Below, piece after piece: positions 21,577 through 29,840 of a DNA stretch of 64,000 nucleotides. The notes below the pieces were generated by a model. That model did not search any database. It was not told the origin of the DNA and saw only the letters and a list, made by a program, of their open reading frames with translations. The DNA comes from Candidatus Sumerlaeota bacterium (lineage in GTDB: Bacteria > Sumerlaeota > Sumerlaeia > Sumerlaeales > Sumerlaeaceae), in the NCBI GenBank assembly GCA_026398535.1, contig JAPLSQ010000081.1:1-64000 (forward strand), given 5' to 3'. The translations under genes were made by a program, and so were the position numbers. How positions within the stretch are numbered: the first letter of the stretch is position 1; the number at the start of each line of letters is the position of its first letter.

Positions 21577-23496
21577 ATGAAACGTTTGATTTTCTGTCTA
21601 CTGGTTGTGCTGGCGCGCATATCATGCGCGCAGACCGAATCCGCGCCGGTGAACACATTCGCTCTGGAGGTCAAGTCGGACCTGCGCGAGTCGCGCGAAC
21701 TCCAGCGCCAAGGCAAATATGTCGAGGCAAAAGGCATCGTCCAGCGCGTCCTCAACCGCGACGCCTCCAATCCGGAAGCCCGCTCGCTTATGAGCGGCCT
21801 GACCGCGCTCATCGGCCAGCAGCCGGCCGTGTCCACCGATTCCATGGGTCTCAGCCAGCAGGAAAAATTATGGCTTTCCATAGGCATCGGCATAGCCATC
21901 ATCGTCATCAGCGCGCTGATCATCATTTTCAGGATGGTGACCCGCCCGCGACGCCAGGCGGACGCGGAAACAACACCATCCGAAGCCGATGAATCAGAGG
22001 AAGATGTGATATATGACTGGTCCGATTATGGCGCGGATGAAGAATATGTGGAGGAAACCCGCGAGGGCGGCGCGACCGCGCCCGCGGACACTGCTCCAGC
22101 CGCTGTATCAGCCAAGCCAGACACAACAGGGCGGGAGAAAGAAGAAGCGCATGAGGTCATCCCGCCGCGCGAACCCGCCCCATCGGGACTTGCCGCGTCC
22201 TCAAAACTTTTTTCCGGCGGATTGATGATGCCCGGCGCGGCGCTTTTCAGCGGCGAAAAACAGTCGGACAAGGAGACCGGAACAATCCCGTCATCCGCCT
22301 CAGAGACGCCCAAGCCAAGGAAAGATGATTCGCCGGTCATCAGCGTCTTGGTTCTTGCGGCGGGCGCCGCGCCAACAGCGGACAAGTCCGAATCCGCTGA
22401 AAAACAATCCCTCGCAACACCACAATCACCGCCCGCGAAGGAGTCGCCCAAGGGCATCAGCCTTATTAACATCTCGGCAATCGCCCCCGCGCCGAAGACC
22501 GCCAAGGATGCGCCATCCCCAAAGCCGCACGAGAGTTCAGCGCCCTCGATCAGCCTGCCCCTGACGTCCGCCGAATCCGCTCCAACGCCTCAACCCGCGG
22601 TCTCCCAATCCGCGCAACCCGCCGCGGAGGGCGGCATATCCAAAATCGATTTGTCCGCAATGAGCGAACCCGCTGCAAACAAATCGGCGCCCGCTTCCGA
22701 ACCGGCTGAAACAAAATTTCAGGAGCCCGCCCCCGAGCCCATGCCCCAGCTCGATATTTCCTCCCTTATGACGCCCACGGACCCCAGATATGACAGCGAC
22801 CTGCCCCAGATGCCCGCAGGCGATTTCTCCATCGTCGGCCTCCCGCCCATCGACTCGCTGCCCGATCACGACACAATGCCCGCGCTCGATATTTTCGACA
22901 TTTCCGAACCACCCACACTGTCTTCCGGCGACGTGATCTGCGAGCTGACATTCGATGACACGCCTCAAGGAACTCAACCCACCGGCTGGCAAGGCTCATT
23001 CCCATACGCGATCCTGCAGGCCGCTGAAACACAGACCAGCAGCGGCGCGTCAACGTGCCTCAAATACGACAAGACCGCCGCCGCCGGAAACGCCAGCTAT
23101 GTTTACAAATTCCCGAAGACATCCGGAAAAATCACCATGGAATTTGACATCCGCTGCGACCGGAAAAACGATAAGCTGCTGGGCTTTTACATCGAACGGG
23201 ACGCCGATGCCAAGACGTCCGCGCATGTGCTGTTCCATCAAATCGGACCCGATTCTCCCGCCGCGCTCCACATACAGGGCGAGTCAGTCCCCTATGAGCT
23301 GGGAACATGGAGACACATCAAATATGTGCTCAACCTGCCCACGGGCATGTTGTCGGCATTCGTGGACGGCCGCGAGGTCGCCCGCGATGTGAAATTGCCG
23401 GTGAATCTCGCTTACGTGGACACACTGGCCATCCGCGACAATCCCGGCACCACGGGCGCTTTATGGCTCGCAAACATCCGCATCAGCCACGCCTGA
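21577..23496 (+). CDS. Secreted/anchored protein with Pro/Ala/Ser-rich linker and LamG-like C-terminal domain
   Basis: The protein has 639 residues. A signal peptide (1-21, ending ARISCAQ) is followed by a short helical region with a TPR-like motif (LQRQGKYVEAKGIVQRVL) and one transmembrane helix (about 90-115, LSIGIGIAIIVISALIIIF). A linker of about 300 residues follows, rich in Pro, Ala, Ser and Glu and almost certainly disordered. The last 190 residues are beta-rich (GKITMEFDIRCDRKNDKLLGFYIERD and YELGTWRHIKYVLNLPTGMLSAFVDG), resembling concanavalin/LamG-type carbohydrate-binding folds. AAGGAA lies ten bases before the ATG. The C-terminal domain is probably cytosolic or periplasmic depending on helix orientation, which I cannot decide. 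Confidence 0.8.
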   Translation: MKRLIFCLLVVLARISCAQTESAPVNTFALEVKSDLRESRELQRQGKYVEAKGIVQRVLNRDASNPEARSLMSGLTALIGQQPAVSTDSMGLSQQEKLWLSIGIGIAIIVISALIIIFRMVTRPRRQADAETTPSEADESEEDVIYDWSDYGADEEYVEETREGGATAPADTAPAAVSAKPDTTGREKEEAHEVIPPREPAPSGLAASSKLFSGGLMMPGAALFSGEKQSDKETGTIPSSASETPKPRKDDSPVISVLVLAAGAAPTADKSESAEKQSLATPQSPPAKESPKGISLINISAIAPAPKTAKDAPSPKPHESSAPSISLPLTSAESAPTPQPAVSQSAQPAAEGGISKIDLSAMSEPAANKSAPASEPAETKFQEPAPEPMPQLDISSLMTPTDPRYDSDLPQMPAGDFSIVGLPPIDSLPDHDTMPALDIFDISEPPTLSSGDVICELTFDDTPQGTQPTGWQGSFPYAILQAAETQTSSGASTCLKYDKTAAAGNASYVYKFPKTSGKITMEFDIRCDRKNDKLLGFYIERDADAKTSAHVLFHQIGPDSPAALHIQGESVPYELGTWRHIKYVLNLPTGMLSAFVDGREVARDVKLPVNLAYVDTLAIRDNPGTTGALWLANIRISHA

Positions 23497-23637
23497 CAAC
23501 GGCAAGGGCGCCCGACGCCAGGGAATGATGTGGATGGAGCGTCTGTCCGCCGGCGCACAGCATGTTTGACCCCCCATAAATGAAACAGACCGGCGCGCGC
23601 GTTGCGGGATCAGCCTGTGGTTTTTTATTGCCTGATG

Positions 23638-24387
23638 TCAGAACGCCGTCGGGCTGATGAAAAGACGTTCAGCGGGGATTGTGATCAGTCCATAACCCGC
23701 ACGCACGATCCCCCCGATGGGATCGTAGGTCATGGTTGAATAATCGTAAATGGCGTCCATTTTCGCCCTGAGCGCATCGCCCTTGATGACAACATGCATG
23801 AAATCGCCATACACGATGCTCTTGAGCCAGCAGTAAGTGGTGATGTGACCGGCGGGGAATTCGACGGTGCGGAAACTGTTGTGGCGATGATCCTCCGTGG
23901 ATGACGGGGGGGAATCGTAAACATAGACGGTTGTGCCATAGGCGATGGGAAAGGAGTTGGACATGACATCGGTCGTGCCGCGCCATGTGATGGTGATTGT
24001 TGGCGTAAAGGTGGGGGTCGTGTTGCCGTCGTAAATGCCGTCAAGGGTGAATCGGGGCTCACCTTGACGCGGATGCCCGCCCCAAATCTGAATGTGAACA
24101 GGGTCCAAGTCGCTGACATACATGCGCCCTCGAAGGGTGATCACGCCGGAATAAATCGTGCCGTTGGACACCTGGGCATACCCGACGATATCGCCATCGA
24201 CATATTGCACAAGCCTCATGTGGACGCCCAGAACCGTTGCGGTAAGGGTGTAATCCAGGTTGGTCAGGTTCAGCAGGCGCTCATCAGCGATGAGCACCTC
24301 CCCCGCATGGGGCGCCGATACGGCTTTCGTTTCTGTCAGCATCAGCGATCCCAAGGCGATCATGGTCATCATCAGCATGCGCTTCAT
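23638..24387 (-). CDS. Secreted protein, paralogous family member A
   Basis: The frame opens at 24477, but the ATG at 24387 has GGAGG eight bases upstream and starts a signal peptide (MKRMLMMTMIALGSLMLTE). The mature part of about 225 residues is beta-rich. It is homologous to the gene at 24537-25289: RGRMYVSDLDPVHIQIWGG aligns with RGRVVANGASPVAIQIRGG, then GEP, YDGN and a W-x-G follow in register. The end GYGLITIPAERLFISPTAF aligns with GYGTLAVYGGDVYAYPTAF. The third copy is at 26664-27533. I recognise no known family. A terminator separates it from the copy upstream, so it should have its own promoter in the 150 bases between. Confidence 0.82.
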   Translation of the reverse strand: MKRMLMMTMIALGSLMLTETKAVSAPHAGEVLIADERLLNLTNLDYTLTATVLGVHMRLVQYVDGDIVGYAQVSNGTIYSGVITLRGRMYVSDLDPVHIQIWGGHPRQGEPRFTLDGIYDGNTTPTFTPTITITWRGTTDVMSNSFPIAYGTTVYVYDSPPSSTEDHRHNSFRTVEFPAGHITTYCWLKSIVYGDFMHVVIKGDALRAKMDAIYDYSTMTYDPIGGIVRAGYGLITIPAERLFISPTAF

Positions 24388-24480
24388 GGCGCGCGCCTCC
24401 TTCACGTTTCTCATCATGAACTTCACGAATCTGATTACAACGATGCGGAAATATGAATTGCCAGCAGATTCGGACAAATA

Positions 24481-24508
24481 AAAAAAGCGGGCCTCTCAAG
24501 AGGCCCGC
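24481..24508 (-). terminator. Rho-independent terminator after paralog B
   Basis: A perfect 10-base GC-rich stem (24487-24496 with 24499-24508) with a two-base core loop is followed on the minus strand by seven T. It sits about 30 bases past the stop codon of the gene at 24537. Confidence 0.92.
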
Positions 24509-24536
24509 AGGGGGAATTCTTTATGTGCGTCGCTTA

Positions 24537-25289
24537 TTAGAAAGCGGTCGGGTAGGCGTACACATCTCCGCCATAGACAGCGAGTGTGCCGTAACCGAGT
24601 TTTACGCGGCAACGGGCCACTGTGTTAAAGAAGAAGTATGTGGGATCCCACGTGGTGCCGAAACCGCCTGCGAAATTCAGGCCGTTCCATTGAAGGCTGG
24701 CCGCATTGCCATACACGCTGCAGTCAGCAACAACGCCAGAGATCGTGAAGGGCGGAACGAGGACCGCGCGCACTGAACGGCGCCTCATGCCTCTCTCAGC
24801 CGTGGCGATACCATCGGCAATGATTGCTCCGCAAAGGTTGTCAATGACCATAGCCTCATTCCACGTCTCAATGCCGCCCCAAATGACCTTGATGGACCAG
24901 TTCATGACGTTGCCAGGATTGCCATCATAGCTGCCCAAGATCGAGAGAACCGGCTCGCCCGCTGAGGCAATACCGCCCCTGATCTGAATGGCAACCGGCG
25001 ACGCGCCGTTGGCAACCACACGGCCACGGATATTGAACATCGTCGAGATGGCGCCCGAACCGATGTCGCCAACCATCGCCATACCTGCCAGATTGCCGCG
25101 AAGATCCTGGTTCACAAGCACATCAACGACAAACAGATAGCCGCCCGCACTGATGTATTCATCAGTAATGTTGCACATGCGGTTGTCTGTAAATACAACG
25201 TCCCCTATAAAAGGAGACAGGGACCAGCCCGACACCGTAATCGCGCAAAGCGACGCAGCGACTACGCACAGTTTCCGAAAACTCATCAT
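24537..25289 (-). CDS. Secreted protein, paralogous family member B
   Basis: The protein has 250 residues. The ribosome-binding site AGGAGG lies five bases before the ATG at 25289 (a second ATG follows directly). The signal peptide ends near SGWSLS. The mature protein begins FIGDVVFTDNRMCNITDEY, matching the start of copies A (AGEVLIADERLLNLTN) and C (VGRVVCKDPRILDMS). It carries the shared RGR...IQIRGG...GEP...YDGN block and ends GYGTLAVYGGDVYAYPTAF. It has four mature Cys, unlike copy A, which has one. It is probably exported to the periplasm or cell surface; function unknown. A strong terminator follows it. Confidence 0.83.
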   Translation of the reverse strand: MMSFRKLCVVAASLCAITVSGWSLSPFIGDVVFTDNRMCNITDEYISAGGYLFVVDVLVNQDLRGNLAGMAMVGDIGSGAISTMFNIRGRVVANGASPVAIQIRGGIASAGEPVLSILGSYDGNPGNVMNWSIKVIWGGIETWNEAMVIDNLCGAIIADGIATAERGMRRRSVRAVLVPPFTISGVVADCSVYGNAASLQWNGLNFAGGFGTTWDPTYFFFNTVARCRVKLGYGTLAVYGGDVYAYPTAF

Positions 25290-25424
25290 CTTTTCCTCCT
25301 CAAGGAATTAATTTTTAATGCTTCTTCAGCGAGTCTTCCGACACCTTACCTCACAAGCCTCCTTTCTCGTCAAGAAAAAAATGCATGGGCTTCACTTTTA
25401 TGCGACAGCAAGCCCAATATTTCT

Positions 25425-26342
25425 TTATGATCCGCTTCCACTGCCAGCGGACAATTTCATGCTTGCGCCCATCTTGATCAGATTATCAAGCAATTTTATG
25501 TTGCCCTCGTCTTTTTCATTGGCGCGCAACTGTTGCAGGATTTCGCGGCTTTCAGGGCCGCTGAGACTGATGGCCATGTAAGCTTGAGCCCGCAGGCGCG
25601 GATCCTCAAAAGCCATCGCATCCGTCTTGATTTTATCCACAAGCTCCTTGGCGTCTTTGCTGGAGACAATCGAATTATTGGTAATGCGGATTTTCAACAT
25701 ATTTTCCGCCGCGTTCAGCCGCTCCTCGGGATCCGCCTTTTTGTCGCCATAAGCTGTCTTCAAAAAATCAACAGATTTCAGCGATTCCGTCTCACCAAAA
25801 ACATTCTGTATCGCGACGCGCTCGGGGGTGTTGTCGGTTGTCTTGTACAGGGGGCCGAGTTCGGCAAGAATCAGCTCGATCTTGTCGCCCCGCGCATCCG
25901 CCCAGCTCAGCGCCCGGAGAATCTCAAGCCTCACATCCGGATCCTGTTCCGCCTTGAGCAGTTCGAGCAGTTTGTCGATCGCCTGGGCATCGCCCGTGTC
26001 GGCGATTTTCATGGCCAACTCGCCGCGAATCACCGGGTCCTTTTCGTTAAGGAACAGACTCGCCAGATCCACGACGTTTTTCGGGCCGTCGCTGGTCTTG
26101 CCATCGGGGGCGGTCGTGTCCATTCCCGGTCCGGTCGCGCCACGCCGGTCGCGCATGGACGAACGGGCGTCGGCGTCACTGAGACCCGCGCGGTCCTTGG
26201 AGCGTCCAGTGTCCCCGGATTGCCGGATGCGCGCCTTTTCAGAAATCAGCGCGGTGGACTGCCTGCTGCGATATTGCAATAATCCGAACATCGCGACCGC
26301 CACAACCGCCACGATCAGAGCTATTACGATTTTAATACGCAT
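25425..26342 (-). CDS. Membrane-anchored HEAT-repeat protein
   Basis: The protein has about 305 residues, counted from the ATG at 26342 (another ATG is one codon upstream and a longer frame to 26366). One N-terminal transmembrane helix (IVIALIVAVVAVAMFGLL) is followed by a charged, low-complexity linker. About 200 residues of helical repeats come next, of the HEAT/PBS-lyase type: KDPVIRGELAMKIADTGDAQAIDKLLELL, DPDVRLEILRALSWAD and DPRLRAQAYMAISL. Such repeats are protein-binding scaffolds. The orientation puts the repeats most likely in the periplasm. It lies between copies B and C of the secreted family on the same strand; whether it works with them is unknown. Confidence 0.78.
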   Translation of the reverse strand: MRIKIVIALIVAVVAVAMFGLLQYRSRQSTALISEKARIRQSGDTGRSKDRAGLSDADARSSMRDRRGATGPGMDTTAPDGKTSDGPKNVVDLASLFLNEKDPVIRGELAMKIADTGDAQAIDKLLELLKAEQDPDVRLEILRALSWADARGDKIELILAELGPLYKTTDNTPERVAIQNVFGETESLKSVDFLKTAYGDKKADPEERLNAAENMLKIRITNNSIVSSKDAKELVDKIKTDAMAFEDPRLRAQAYMAISLSGPESREILQQLRANEKDEGNIKLLDNLIKMGASMKLSAGSGSGS

Positions 26343-26345
26343 CAT

Positions 26346-26663
26346 TACAACTTTCTGCCAGCACACTCATGCTGTTTTTGTGCCTTGTTCGCACGCTTAA
26401 AGCCCGGTTCAGAGCTTCGAAGCCTGCCCTGCGGCGCATAGTCCCGCGCATTGTGTCATCAGTGTTTTCGCGGCATGACATCGCAGTGATCAGGCAACAA
26501 AGTAATTTTATACCAGTTATCACCATATTCCATGCAATTCTCCATAAAAAACCTTCCTCTGCTGCCGCGCTGACGAAATAAGGCGGAAAAGCCGCGAAGA
26601 CTTTTCCGCCCTTTTTTTCACTATAGCGTCAGCACGTTCCGCGCATGGCGGCGGTTATGCCGG
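26346..26663. other. Intergenic region between the HEAT gene and paralog C
   Basis: About 318 bases without a convincing gene. It holds a strong hairpin terminator (26582-26618) whose T-run faces the plus strand. A plus-strand frame of 70 codons (26369-26581) ends exactly at that hairpin but has no ribosome-binding site and no recognisable sequence. The minus-strand promoter of the HEAT gene should also lie here; I could not locate it. Confidence 0.6.
26582..26618 (+). terminator. Rho-independent terminator, U-tract on plus strand
   Basis: A perfect 10-base stem, GGCGGAAAAG (26582-26591) with CTTTTCCGCC (26601-26610), is followed on the plus strand by C and seven T. On the minus strand it is followed only by TTATTTCG, so it could also serve weakly as the end of paralog C. 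Confidence 0.75.
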
Positions 26664-27533
26664 TTACTTGCTTGCAGGTGCGGCGAAAATGTCGTCCGGA
26701 TCGACATTGAGCACGCCATAACCAACTTTCGTCGATGTGCGCAATTCGCCAAGACTGTTGCCAATGGCTTTGCCCCTGAGCGTAAGCCCAAATGTGAGCC
26801 TGGGCATCGGGGAGTGCGGACCGTAATCGCCGGAGCCAACCGTAAAGTTCACATAACTCCGCTCATTTTTCTGCACGGCTGGCAGCGTGAATTCGCCCCA
26901 TGGCAGCGTGACTTTGCGCTGGCTGGTCCACTTGTACTGTCCTGCCGGTTTCGAAATGGCATCCTCAACGATAAAACCCCGGAGTTCGTTGACGGGGATC
27001 ATTTCCGTGGCAAGATAACCGAGCGTGCCTTCCCAGTTGAAGGCGACCGAAACATGGAAATTCTCATCTTTCTGAATTCCCGCGACGCGCACAATCAGAG
27101 TTGGTGTCGTGCAACATGAATCCGGAGGCCCCGGATCGATGCCGGCTTGTTGATGATCCGAACACGACGTGGGTTTGTCGCCGCCCGCAATCATGAAGCG
27201 CAACAACCCTTTCGGACGCGCCATGAGCGAACCAAACATCGGGAACGGACCGGTTGTGCGGCCATCAGCAAGCGTCAGCGTGGCTGAAGTAATAAGCTGG
27301 CCGCGCATATCCGGAACAATGACAAGCGAAAGCGAAAACGTGGTGGCATCGAACTTGTACCCCCCCGACATGTCGAGAATCCGGGGGTCCTTGCAGACAA
27401 CACGGCCAACCACGAATGTTGTTGGTTTATCGCCAGGGCCGGGGCGGGGACGTTGCAAATCGCCCGCCATCACATAACCCGACCACGCGCATAATATGGC
27501 TGCGACACATAAAAACCTCGCTAACTTCATCAT
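26664..27533 (-). CDS. Secreted protein, paralogous family member C
   Basis: The protein has about 289 residues, counted from the ATG at 27533 (AAGGAG six bases upstream; a second ATG follows). The signal peptide ends near YVMAG. A Pro/Gly-rich linker then leads to VVGRVVCKDPRILDMSGGYKF, which aligns with the mature starts of copies A and B. It ends KVGYGVLNVDPDDIFAAPASK, aligning with their GYG...P-A ends. The middle has an insert with CSDHQQ and DSCCTT that the other copies lack, giving five mature Cys. It is the most divergent of the three. A TATAAT lies on the minus strand at 27556-27561, close to the start, as a candidate -10 box without a good -35. Confidence 0.8.
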   Translation of the reverse strand: MMKLARFLCVAAILCAWSGYVMAGDLQRPRPGPGDKPTTFVVGRVVCKDPRILDMSGGYKFDATTFSLSLVIVPDMRGQLITSATLTLADGRTTGPFPMFGSLMARPKGLLRFMIAGGDKPTSCSDHQQAGIDPGPPDSCCTTPTLIVRVAGIQKDENFHVSVAFNWEGTLGYLATEMIPVNELRGFIVEDAISKPAGQYKWTSQRKVTLPWGEFTLPAVQKNERSYVNFTVGSGDYGPHSPMPRLTFGLTLRGKAIGNSLGELRTSTKVGYGVLNVDPDDIFAAPASK

Positions 27534-27942
27534 GTCATTCTCCTTTATTGCATACATTATAATATCCAAACACATACCGCATATTTCAGACACAGCTTTT
27601 AATATGCCAGATATTTATATGTCATGGCCCGTGATAAGTCCATACAATTGCGTTTTTTCAAAACATTGATATTGAATGGATTTACATCACCATATCGGCT
27701 TCCCCTGTGAGGAAATTCACCATCAGTCGTGGCACAATGGTGACATTTTCGTACACGCGCGGATGCATCTTTTTCCCAAATCGTACAATTGCTGGCGCCG
27801 CTTCATGTGAACCGGGATGCGCGTCATCCCGGCTCATCGTCCGGCTTACGCTGCCGGACGCGGGCAGCGATCGTGAGATACCGCGCCGCTTTTATGATGG
27901 CATTTGACCATGGGATGTATGATTTCCATTGTGTAACACTGC
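27534..27942. other. Divergent intergenic region with AT-rich part and two hairpins
   Basis: A stretch of 409 bases between paralog C (minus) and a glycosyltransferase (plus). The first 200 bases are AT-rich and hold the likely promoter of paralog C. The right half is GC-rich and holds two adjacent perfect hairpins (27812-27832 and 27838-27860). No supported reading frame. Confidence 0.6.
27812..27860. repeat. Two adjacent perfect inverted repeats
   Basis: The first has arms CCGGGATG/CATCCCGG with a five-base loop (27812-27832). The second has arms CGTCCGGC/GCCGGACG with a seven-base loop (27838-27860). They are five bases apart. The layout is like REP/BIME-type extragenic elements; neither is followed by a T-run. 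Confidence 0.55.
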
Positions 27943-28716
27943 ATGAGACAGCGGCTGACGATACTCATCCCCGCCTTCAACGAGGAGCGCAACATACGCG
28001 AGGTGATGGCTTGCGCGCAGTGGGCGGACGAAACGCTGGTCGTTGACTCATTCAGCACGGATGCCACGCCGCGCATCGCCGCCGGGATGGGCGCGCGCGT
28101 TCTCCAGCACGAGTATGTGAATTCCGCGGCTCAGAAAAATTGGGCAATCCCGCAGGCTTCATGCGAGTGGGTCATGGTGCTCGACGCCGACGAGCGGATC
28201 ACCAACGCCCTGCGCTCCGAAATTCAGGAATTCCTCGAAAATCCGGGCGCCACGGCGGGACTCCGCATCTTCCGCGAGAACTATTTCATGGGACAGCGCG
28301 TGCGTTACTGCGGCTGGCAGGATGACAGCGTGCTCAGAGTGTTTCCCCGCCATCGCGGGCGCTATCCCGACCGCGAAGTCCATGCCGATGTCATCGTCGA
28401 TGGCCCCGTGCGCATCCTGAAAAACAAGCTCCTCCACTACACCTTCGACAATTTTGAGCAGTACATGCGCAAGTTCGACCGCTACACCACATGGGCGGCA
28501 GGCGACCGCGCGCGCGCGGCGAGCCGTGTCGGTTTTACGCAACTCTCACTCCGGCCCGCATGGCGTTTTTTCAGGCAATATGTTCTGCGCGGCGGTTTTC
28601 TTGACGGGCGCGCCGGGCTGGTCATCTGTTCACTGGCGGCGTACAGCGTGTTCATGAAATATGCCAAGCTGTGGGAGCGGCAACAAAACAGGGATTCGCG
28701 GGAGCAACGCCCTTGA
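27943..28716 (+). CDS. Family 2 glycosyltransferase (WaaE/KdtX-like)
   Basis: The protein has 257 residues. It has a GT-A fold with LTILIPAFNEERNIREVM at the start, LVVDSFSTDATPRIA, and the metal-binding DxD-like VLDADERI (Asp-Ala-Asp). The segment EVHADVIVDGPVRILKNKLLHYTFDNFEQYMRKFDRYT is typical of the WaaE/KdtX group, which adds glucose or a similar sugar to the LPS core. It acts at the cytoplasmic face of the inner membrane. It is the first of three glycosyltransferase genes in a row, which suggests LPS core or surface glycan synthesis. No ribosome-binding site is evident. Confidence 0.88.
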   Translation: MRQRLTILIPAFNEERNIREVMACAQWADETLVVDSFSTDATPRIAAGMGARVLQHEYVNSAAQKNWAIPQASCEWVMVLDADERITNALRSEIQEFLENPGATAGLRIFRENYFMGQRVRYCGWQDDSVLRVFPRHRGRYPDREVHADVIVDGPVRILKNKLLHYTFDNFEQYMRKFDRYTTWAAGDRARAASRVGFTQLSLRPAWRFFRQYVLRGGFLDGRAGLVICSLAAYSVFMKYAKLWERQQNRDSREQRP

Positions 28717-28745
28717 CCCAATTCATGATCCGGTATTGACCGCTG

Positions 28746-29840
28746 ATGACGAAAATCCTGATCAAGGCTCCGAACTGGCTGGGCGATTGCGTGATGGCCA
28801 CGCCGGCGATCGCGCTGTTGCGTCGTGTTTTCCCGCAGGCCGTTATCGACGTGCTCGCCCGCCCTTCCGTGGCGGAAGTTTACGCCACGAATCCGCACCT
28901 GAACAGCCTTCTCAGATGCGATGAGCGCCGCATGGACCGCGGGATGCGGCATGAGATCAAATCGCGCCGTTATGATGCCGCGGCCATCATGCCCAACTCG
29001 CTCAATTCGGCGTGGTCGGCCTTGCGCCTTGGCATCCCGCGCCGCGTGGGATACGCGCGGGCGGGGCGGCGGATGATGCTCACCGACCGCATTCCCTACG
29101 ATCCCTGCGAATGGCGCACACCCGCGCCCAAACCGCTCAGCCGCAAGAGCGTCCCGGTAAGATCATCTCCCGTGAACACGCCCAGGCACATGGTTTTTTA
29201 TTATATGCGCATCGCCGAGCACACCGCGCGCGCGCTGGGACAGGAACCCGGCGAGGTCTGTGATGATGACGTTCAGCTTGAACTGCCAACAAGACGCGAG
29301 GCCGAAGCGCGCGTTGACGCGCTGCTGGCCGGGCGCGGTCTGACTGGGCGGATGCTCGTGGGCATCAATCCCGGCGCGGCAGCCGGCGGCGCAAAGCGCT
29401 GGCCCGCCGACCGTCTGGCGGCCGCTGCCGACGCGCTGGCCGAACGTCTCGGCGCCGAGATCGTTTGCACTTCCATACGATCAGAGTCCGCGCTGGCGGA
29501 TATGGTGGAAAAACGCATGAGCCATCCGCTTCACCGCCTCGGCGAGGCGCTCGATCTGCACGGAACCATCGCGCTGTTCGGACGTCTTGCCGTCTTCATC
29601 ACCAACGATTCCGGCGCGATGCACATGGCCGCCGCGCGCGGAGCACCCATCGTGGGCGTTTACGGGCCGACGGACTGGAATGTGACTTATCCGTGGAACG
29701 CGAAAGCCGTCGTGGTGCGCGCCGCGCCGCCCGATTGCGCGCCATGCCTGTTGCGCGAGTGCCCAATCGACCATCGTTGCATGACTGCGGTCACCGTCGA
29801 GGCCGTGACTAATGCGGCGGTCAGGCTGGCGCGCCAATGA
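28746..29840 (+). CDS. waaF: GT9 lipopolysaccharide heptosyltransferase (WaaF-like)
   Basis: The protein has 364 residues, close to the 350 usual for heptosyltransferase II. The family hallmarks are ILIKAPNWLGDCVMATPAI at the start, GINPGAAAGGAKRWPADRLAAAA (donor binding, Lys of the PGA...KRWP motif), and a late FITNDSGAMHMAAARGAPIVGVYGPTDW. It transfers ADP-heptose to the LPS inner core at the cytoplasmic membrane. The distinction between WaaF and other GT9 enzymes is not certain. Its end overlaps the next glycosyltransferase by four bases (ATGA). Confidence 0.88.
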   Translation: MTKILIKAPNWLGDCVMATPAIALLRRVFPQAVIDVLARPSVAEVYATNPHLNSLLRCDERRMDRGMRHEIKSRRYDAAAIMPNSLNSAWSALRLGIPRRVGYARAGRRMMLTDRIPYDPCEWRTPAPKPLSRKSVPVRSSPVNTPRHMVFYYMRIAEHTARALGQEPGEVCDDDVQLELPTRREAEARVDALLAGRGLTGRMLVGINPGAAAGGAKRWPADRLAAAADALAERLGAEIVCTSIRSESALADMVEKRMSHPLHRLGEALDLHGTIALFGRLAVFITNDSGAMHMAAARGAPIVGVYGPTDWNVTYPWNAKAVVVRAAPPDCAPCLLRECPIDHRCMTAVTVEAVTNAAVRLARQ

